Positions 41,006 through 46,740 of a DNA stretch of 46,740 nt are shown in pieces. The stretch's first letter is position 1; every line of letters starts with the position of its first letter. Made by a program: the position numbers and the translations under genes. The notes below the pieces were generated by a model. It had not been told where the DNA came from and ran no database searches. It saw nothing but the letters and a program-made list of their open reading frames with translations. The stretch comes from an uncultured Hyphomicrobiales bacterium (GTDB lineage Bacteria; Pseudomonadota; Alphaproteobacteria; Rhizobiales; Xanthobacteraceae): NCBI GenBank assembly GCA_903929045.1, contig CAIYTE010000118.1:1-46740 (forward strand), read 5' to 3'.

Positions 41006-41650
41006 CTACGCTGCCTTGGAGAATTCCGTCTGCACGGTTTTCTCGAACGCCAGCAGCTTCTGCACGCTCGCACGCGTCTTCATGCGTTCGAAATGCGCGG
41101 TGCAGTTCTTGAACTGCGACATGTCGATGTCGAACAAGGTGCCGCGGCGGAAGGTCCAGAAGAAGTGGGCGTCGGGCGCGGTGAAGTGGTCGAAGAAAAA
41201 TTCGCGGCCCGCCAGCATTTCCTCGGCGATCTGGTAGTTCTCAAACAGATGCTTCTTGGCGATTGCGAAGGTGCGGTCTTCGCTGCCCGGCACGTCGCAC
41301 ACCGCAATCGGCGAATTCATGCGTGTGAGAAACGGATGAATGCCGGAGGCGCACCACGCCAGCAGCGAGACGGCCTGCAGCCGCTGCCACGGATCTTTCG
41401 GAAACAGGTTGGCGTTCGGGAACGTCATGTCGATCCATTGCTGGATGGCGACGTTCTCGCTCAGGGTTTTACCGTCCACGACAAGCAGCGGCACTTTGTG
41501 CTTGGGATTGATCTTCAGATAGTCGGGCGAGTTCTGCTGGCCTTTTTTGAGGTTGATCGGCCGCACTTCGAAGTCCGCGCCGGCTTCTGTGAGCGTGATG
41601 TAGGGCGCGAGCGAGCAGGCGATCGGGGCGTAGTAGAGAGCGATGTTCAC
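41006..41650 (-). CDS. Glutathione S-transferase, beta-class-like
   Basis: 214-aa cytoplasmic protein. The N-terminus MNIALYYAPIACSLAPYITLTEAGADFEV has the Cys-Ser pair typical of bacterial beta-class and related GSTs, followed by NPKHKVPLLVVDGKTLSENVAIQQWID (cis-Pro and glutathione-binding SE). The helical C-domain has HFTAPDAHFFWTFRRG. It is distinct from the GST at 40189. It lies between a GarR-type dehydrogenase gene (40 bases upstream) and the small membrane protein gene, in one likely operon. Confidence 0.93.
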   Translation of the reverse strand: MNIALYYAPIACSLAPYITLTEAGADFEVRPINLKKGQQNSPDYLKINPKHKVPLLVVDGKTLSENVAIQQWIDMTFPNANLFPKDPWQRLQAVSLLAWCASGIHPFLTRMNSPIAVCDVPGSEDRTFAIAKKHLFENYQIAEEMLAGREFFFDHFTAPDAHFFWTFRRGTLFDIDMSQFKNCTAHFERMKTRASVQKLLAFEKTVQTEFSKAA

Positions 41651-41690
41651 GGATGATCTCCAGATGTAGGGCTGAGGGAGAAGGGCGCGA

Positions 41691-42560
41691 TTAGCGGTCC
41701 AGCCGCGCGATCAGGCTCGACGTATCCCAGCGCTTGCCGCCCATCTTCTGCACTTCGGAATAGAACTGATCGACCAGTGCGGTGACGGGCAGGTGAGCGC
41801 CGTTCTTGCGCGCTTCGCCGAGACAAATGCTCAGGTCCTTGCGCATCCAGTCGACCGCAAAACCGAAGTCGAATTTGTCGGCCGCCATGGTCTTGTAACG
41901 GTTTTCCATCTGCCAGGACTGCGCCGCGCCCTTTGAAATCGTCGCGACGAGCTTCTCGATATCGAGCCCGGCTTTCTTGGCGAAGTGCAGGCCTTCCGAC
42001 AGGCCCTGCACGAGACCAGCGATGCAGATCTGGTTGACCATCTTGGCGAGCTGGCCGGAGCCGGCTTCACCCATGAGATTGCAGGCGCGCGCATAGGCGT
42101 CGATCACGGGCTCGGCCTTTTCGAAGGTGCCGGTATCGCCGCCGCACATCACGGTCAGCACGCCGTTCTCGGCGCCGGCCTGGCCGCCGGACACCGGCGC
42201 GTCCATGCATTCGAAGCCGCCGTTCTTGGCTGCGGCAAAAAGCTCGCGCGCGATCTCGGCGGAGGCGGTGGTGTGGTCAACGAAAACCTTGCCCTTGCCC
42301 ATGCCGGCAAAGGCGCCGTTCTCGCCTAGCGTAACTTCGCGCAGGTCGTTGTCATTGCCGACGCAGCACATGACGAAGTCCTGGCCTTCGGCGGCGGCCT
42401 TCGGCGTTGCGGCAGCCTTGCCGCCGAACTGGGCGGCCCACTTCTCGGCCTTGGCGGTGGTGCGGTTGTAAACGGTCACCTGGTGGCCGCCCTTGGCCTT
42501 GAGATGCCCCGCCATCGGATAGCCCATCACGCCCAAGCCCAGAAACGCCACCTTCGCCAT
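41691..42560 (-). CDS. Beta-hydroxyacid dehydrogenase (GarR / 3-hydroxyisobutyrate dehydrogenase family)
   Basis: About 289-aa NAD(P)-dependent enzyme. The Rossmann motif KVAFLGLGVMGYPMAGHL opens the protein; VFVDHTTASAEIARELFAAA and MDAPVSGGQAGAENGVLTVMCGG form the substrate-binding signature; GSGQLAKMVNQICIAG carries the catalytic lysine. Substrates in this family include tartronate semialdehyde, hydroxyisobutyrate and succinic semialdehyde. The start is ATG 42560 or, two codons earlier, 42566; the first fits homologues better. It leads the GST operon. Confidence 0.92.
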   Translation of the reverse strand: MAKVAFLGLGVMGYPMAGHLKAKGGHQVTVYNRTTAKAEKWAAQFGGKAAATPKAAAEGQDFVMCCVGNDNDLREVTLGENGAFAGMGKGKVFVDHTTASAEIARELFAAAKNGGFECMDAPVSGGQAGAENGVLTVMCGGDTGTFEKAEPVIDAYARACNLMGEAGSGQLAKMVNQICIAGLVQGLSEGLHFAKKAGLDIEKLVATISKGAAQSWQMENRYKTMAADKFDFGFAVDWMRKDLSICLGEARKNGAHLPVTALVDQFYSEVQKMGGKRWDTSSLIARLDR

Positions 42561-42707
42561 CGTCATCCTCCCGATTTTATGGGCCTTACCCGGGTTCCCG
42601 GCGGCCGCCTGGACGGCAATAGGTCATTGCCAAGCCGGGTGCGTCAACCCATTCTGGCGGCAAATAAGAGGGACGGCGAAAAAGCCGCCGCACAGGGGGA
42701 GGATGCG

Positions 42708-43712
42708 ATGAAAAAGATCGCCGTTGCGATGGCGTTTGCCGTGCTGGGATCGCTGTGTCTGCCGGCGCGCGCCGAGATCACCGAAATGCGCGTGCCGCTC
42801 GGTGCCGGTGGCTTTGGCTTTCTGCCGCTGCATATGATGAAGCATCACGGCCTGATCGAAAAGAAGGCCGCCGAAGCCGGCCTCAAGCTCACCGTCAACT
42901 GGTCGAATGTCGGCGGCCCCGCGGTGATGAACGACGCGCTGCTGTCTGGGTCCGCCGATTTCATCTCGGCCGGTCCGCCCGCGTTCCTGGTGTTGTGGGA
43001 CAAGACCAAGGGCAATGCGGGCGTCAAAGGCGTCGCGGCGATGAGTTCAATTCCGATGTATCTCAATACGCATGCGGCACATCTCAAGTTGCTCGACGAC
43101 ATGCGCGACGAAGACAAGATGGCGGTGACGGCGGTCAAGGTGTCGATCCCGTCCATCGTCATGCAGATGTATGCGCGCAAGAAATTCGGCGCGGCAGATA
43201 CGTTCAGGTTCGACAAATACACGATCTCGATGCAGCACCCCGACGCAGTAGTCGCGATGCTGACCGGCAACAAGCAGATCACCGCGCATTTTGCGTCGGC
43301 GCCGTTCCACCAACGCGAAGTGAAGGAAGCCAACATCAAGACCATCATGAATTCGGACGATGTGATGGGCGGCTCGACGACCTTCACGATGATCTCGACG
43401 ACGACCAAATTCCATGATGAGAACCCGAAAGCCTATGCCGCCTTCGTCGCGGCGCTCAAGCAGGCCTTCGACATGATCAAATCCGACCGTAAGGGTGCGG
43501 CTCAGGTGCTGCTCGACTCCATGGGCGGCAAGGGCTGGACGGTGGATGAACTCGTAGCGATGCTCGACGAGCCGACCACCAAATATACGACCCAGCCGGA
43601 AAACGTCATGAAGTACGCCATCTTCATGCATGAGATCGGCTCGCTGAAGAACCAGCCGGCGTCGATCAAGGACCTGTTCTTCACCGGCGCAGAAGTCAGC
43701 GCCGGCAATTGA
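42708..43712 (+). CDS. ABC transporter substrate-binding protein, NMT1/TauA-SsuA type
   Basis: 334-aa periplasmic protein with a Sec signal peptide (about 1-22, PARAE). The mature part has VPLGAGGFGFLPLHMMKHHGLIEKKAAEAGLKLTVNW and ALLSGSADFISAGPPAFLVLWDK, the pattern of NMT1-like proteins that bind sulfonates, nitrate, thiamine precursors or aromatic acids. ATG 42708 has GGGGGAGG 5 bases upstream; the frame is open to 42483 without family similarity. No permease or ATPase genes are adjacent, so it is another orphan. Confidence 0.9.
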   Translation: MKKIAVAMAFAVLGSLCLPARAEITEMRVPLGAGGFGFLPLHMMKHHGLIEKKAAEAGLKLTVNWSNVGGPAVMNDALLSGSADFISAGPPAFLVLWDKTKGNAGVKGVAAMSSIPMYLNTHAAHLKLLDDMRDEDKMAVTAVKVSIPSIVMQMYARKKFGAADTFRFDKYTISMQHPDAVVAMLTGNKQITAHFASAPFHQREVKEANIKTIMNSDDVMGGSTTFTMISTTTKFHDENPKAYAAFVAALKQAFDMIKSDRKGAAQVLLDSMGGKGWTVDELVAMLDEPTTKYTTQPENVMKYAIFMHEIGSLKNQPASIKDLFFTGAEVSAGN

Positions 43713-43803
43713 GGTCGGTTGAACAAGTACGGCCCGAATACCAATTCCCTCCGGTCGGCATCATGCTCTATGGTGCCGCCCAATCGAGCAGGGAAGACTG
43801 ATT

Positions 43804-44997
43804 ATGGCCGTGACCAAGGAACAGGTTCTGGACGCATTGGCGAAGGTGTTCGCCCCGAACGGGACGCCGCTGACGACGGCGCGCGTTTTGTCCGACGTGG
43901 TCGTGTCCGACAGCAAGGTCTATTTCTCGCTCACGGTCGATGCCGCCACGGTCAAATCCTGGGAGCCGGTGCGCAAGGATGCGGAAACGGCGGTCAAGGC
44001 GATCCCGGGTGTGACCTCGGCTTTGGTCGCGCTGACCGCCGAGCGCACGGCCGGTGCGCCGTCGCGCGGGCCGCAGCCGGCGCATGTTGCCAACCAGCCG
44101 CGCGCCGTCAGCGGGCAGGGCGGACATTCGCATGCTCCAGGTCACGCGCATGGCCATAGTCACGGACCGGCGGGCGAACGTGAGAAGCCCGGCATTCCTG
44201 GTGTCGATGCCGTGATCGCGGTGGCGTCCGGCAAAGGCGGCGTCGGCAAGTCGACGACGGCGGTCAATCTGGCGCTGGGCCTGCGCGATCTTGGCCTCAA
44301 AGTCGGGCTGCTCGACGCCGACATTTACGGACCGTCGATGCCGAAGCTCCTCGCCAACAAGGAAAAGCCGAAGACCATCGACGGTAAACGGTTGGTGCCG
44401 ATCGAGCGCTATGGCCTCAAGGTCATGTCGATCGGCTTCATGATCGAGGAAGAGACGCCGATGATCTGGCGCGGCCCGATGGTCATGTCCGCGATCACGC
44501 AGATGCTGCACGAAGTCGAGTGGGGCAAGCTCGACGTCATGGTCGTCGACATGCCGCCCGGTACCGGCGACGCGCAATTGACCATGGCGCAGCAAGTGCC
44601 GCTCAAGGGCGCGGTGATTGTCTCGACGCCGCAGGATCTGGCGCTAATCGACGCGCGGCGCGGCGTCGCCATGTTCAAGCGCGTCAACGTGCCGGTGCTC
44701 GGCGTCGTCGAAAACATGAGCTACTTTCTGTGCCCAGAATGTGGCACGCGCTCTGACATCTTCAGCCACGGTGGCGCGCGCCACGAAGCCGAGCGCCTTG
44801 GCGTGCCGTTTCTCGGCGAAGTGCCGTTGCATATGGCGATCCGCGAGAAGTCCGACGCTGGCCTGCCGGTGGTCGCGACCGATCCGGAGGGGCCGCACAC
44901 CAAGATCTATCGCGACATCGCCGCCAAGGTGCTGGAGCAGATCAAGGGTGGGGCGTCGTCGGGCCGCATGGCGCCGAAGATCGTCATCGAAGCATAA
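43804..44997 (+). CDS. mrp: Iron-sulfur cluster carrier ATPase, Mrp/ApbC (NBP35) family
   Basis: 397-aa cytoplasmic P-loop protein that binds and delivers Fe-S clusters. An N-terminal MIP18/DUF59 domain (1-85) is joined by a His-rich linker (HSHAPGHAHGHSH, about 110-122) to the ATPase: deviant Walker A SGKGGVGKSTTAVNLA, DADIYGPSMPKLL, MIWRGPMVMSAITQML, DVMVVDMPPGTGDAQLTMAQ, and NMSYFLCPECGTRSDIF with the CxxC that bridges a cluster between two subunits. The linker could bind metal. It stands alone between an orphan binding protein and an exported protein. Confidence 0.95.
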   Translation: MAVTKEQVLDALAKVFAPNGTPLTTARVLSDVVVSDSKVYFSLTVDAATVKSWEPVRKDAETAVKAIPGVTSALVALTAERTAGAPSRGPQPAHVANQPRAVSGQGGHSHAPGHAHGHSHGPAGEREKPGIPGVDAVIAVASGKGGVGKSTTAVNLALGLRDLGLKVGLLDADIYGPSMPKLLANKEKPKTIDGKRLVPIERYGLKVMSIGFMIEEETPMIWRGPMVMSAITQMLHEVEWGKLDVMVVDMPPGTGDAQLTMAQQVPLKGAVIVSTPQDLALIDARRGVAMFKRVNVPVLGVVENMSYFLCPECGTRSDIFSHGGARHEAERLGVPFLGEVPLHMAIREKSDAGLPVVATDPEGPHTKIYRDIAAKVLEQIKGGASSGRMAPKIVIEA

Positions 44998-45020
44998 TCG
45001 TTCAGTAAGCAGGAAACGTC

Positions 45021-45791
45021 ATGCGCGCGCGCTTCGCCATTTGTCTTGGTTTGTTTGCAACGATGGCTGCGCCCGTGTTCGCGCAGCCGGCGGCGCCACC
45101 AGCAGCACCTTCTGCCGCGCCACCCGCCGTCGCCGCTCAGCCTACGCCGCTGTCTTCGGCCGATCTCGCTTTCGGCCGCAACATCGCGCTGATCCGCGGC
45201 CATCTGCTCACGGGAGACGAACTGGCCGCGAAGGGCGATTGGGGCGCCGCCGCGATGCACTTCGCGTTTCCGCGCGAGGAGGTCTACGGCCTGATCCGCG
45301 CCGAGGTGAAGAATTACAAAGTGCCGGCATTCGACGATGCACTGCGTGAACTTGTCGGCGCGGCGAAAGCGCGCAACGCTAAGGCACTGGTGAAACCGCG
45401 GCAGCGTGTCGAGACGGCGCTCAACGCCGCCGACGCTGGTCTGAAAGCGAAACAGCCGAACTGGCCACGCTTCACCGTCGCGGTGGCGCTCTCAATCCTC
45501 AAGACCGCGCCGGATGAACACGACGACGCGGTTGTCAAAGGCCGGGTCGTGCGCCCGATCGGCTATCAAACCGCGCGTGGCTACGTGCTGCAGGCCGAGC
45601 GCATGATCGAAGGCGTCGCTGGCGAGTTTCCCGGCGACAACGCGGCGTCGCTGGCCGAGATCCGCGCGGGAATCGCCGAGTTGAAAGCGGCGCAGCCTGC
45701 CGTGACCGCACCTAAAGAAACGGCTTTTGACGATCCGGCATTCCAGCGTGCGGTGGCAAGGATTGAAGCCGCCGCCGCCAAGCTGCCGTAA
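45021..45791 (+). CDS. Exported protein of unknown function
   Basis: 256 aa. A signal peptide (about 1-22, PVFAQ) is followed by a Pro/Ala-rich stretch (PAAPPAAPSAAPPA) and an all-helical domain: SADLAFGRNIALIRGHLLTGDELAAKGDWGAAAMHFAFPREEVYGLIRAEVKNYKVPAFDDALREL, ending in an amphipathic helix region. The helical pattern loosely recalls imelysin/EfeO-like periplasmic four-helix bundles, but the HxxE metal motif is not evident. It starts 23 bases after mrp on the same strand, so it may be co-transcribed. Confidence 0.75.
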   Translation: MRARFAICLGLFATMAAPVFAQPAAPPAAPSAAPPAVAAQPTPLSSADLAFGRNIALIRGHLLTGDELAAKGDWGAAAMHFAFPREEVYGLIRAEVKNYKVPAFDDALRELVGAAKARNAKALVKPRQRVETALNAADAGLKAKQPNWPRFTVAVALSILKTAPDEHDDAVVKGRVVRPIGYQTARGYVLQAERMIEGVAGEFPGDNAASLAEIRAGIAELKAAQPAVTAPKETAFDDPAFQRAVARIEAAAAKLP

Positions 45792-45854
45792 GCGGATACC
45801 TGAATTCTTAACCAATTGAATCTACGCAGCGTTTTGTCGTCGCGCGTGTTTAGA

Positions 45855-45873
45855 TTCGCTGCACTGCAGCGAA
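45855..45873. promoter_or_regulatory. 19-bp perfect palindrome, candidate operator upstream of the TRAP gene
   Basis: TTCGCTGCA-C-TGCAGCGAA: two exact 9-base arms with one central base. It lies 134 bases upstream of the TRAP binding-protein start, in a 215-base gene-free interval. It has the size of a LacI/GntR-type dimer site. It is 64 bases after the stop of the preceding gene and lacks a T-run, so it is not a terminator. Confidence 0.5.
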
Positions 45874-45925
45874 GAATTGAACGCGGCGCGACTAAGTGAT
45901 GGTGCGTTGGTGCTTGTCACAATAG

Positions 45926-46740
<815 letters not shown>

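Overview
The window is high-GC chromosomal DNA (roughly 60-65 % G+C by eye), densely packed with genes on both strands. It fits an alphaproteobacterium of the order Hyphomicrobiales, near the Bradyrhizobium / Rhodopseudomonas / Pseudolabrys / Xanthobacteraceae group. The grounds are protein families typical of that group (DUF2336, DUF1289, TIGR02281 aspartic protease, a DUF-like 64-aa protein, Mrp with a His-rich linker), EcfG-type general-stress promoters, a folE leader of the alphaproteobacterial THF-II kind, and a dispersed palindromic repeat of the kind common between rhizobial genes. The species cannot be named from the sequence.

Layout. 1-2450: end of an unknown gene, then otsB-otsA for trehalose synthesis behind a perfect GGAAC-N16-CGTT stress promoter. 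2447-8266: thrS, yidD, a ClpP-fold periplasmic protein, an Fe-S scaffold protein, a folE riboswitch, folE and hisI. 8334-14952: an orphan branched-chain-amino-acid-type binding protein, a CitE-like lyase, a lytic transglycosylase, DUF2336, a response regulator/Hpt pair and a universal stress protein. 14992-19900: a DHA2 exporter converging on nadK and a two-subunit molybdenum hydroxylase. 20062-22286: small exported proteins; two are paralogues with EcfG-type promoters, and three adjacent genes end in near-identical terminators. 22287-25495: cobalamin riboswitch, BtuB-like TonB receptor and a small exported protein. 25517-31442: a metallo-beta-lactamase-fold hydrolase, a lipoprotein, cspA, tRNA-Thr, an MHS-family transporter and small exported proteins. 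31514-37450: rlmB, a peptide-type binding protein, tRNA-Tyr, a chimeric gene remnant, dusA and a TauE exporter. 37454-46740: aspartic protease, DUF1289, histidine kinase, two GSTs, a GarR-type dehydrogenase, an NMT1-type binding protein, Mrp/ApbC, an unknown exported protein and the start of a Tat-exported TRAP binding protein.

How the parts work together. Most of the window is housekeeping plus nutrient uptake. Three periplasmic binding proteins (8334, 32430, 42708) stand without permease or ATPase genes. Control signals visible in the DNA are three EcfG-type promoters (otsBA and two small secreted proteins), two riboswitches (folE, cobalamin), a possible anticodon-like hairpin before thrS, a 19-bp perfect palindrome before the TRAP gene, and several intrinsic terminators.

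The clearest sign of past gene transfer lies between tRNA-Tyr and dusA, both known classes of integration target. There an AT-rich stretch leads into one open frame that joins part of an unknown protein to the C-terminal half of a polysaccharide deacetylase. No CRISPR array, complete insertion sequence, rRNA gene or phage defence operon was seen.
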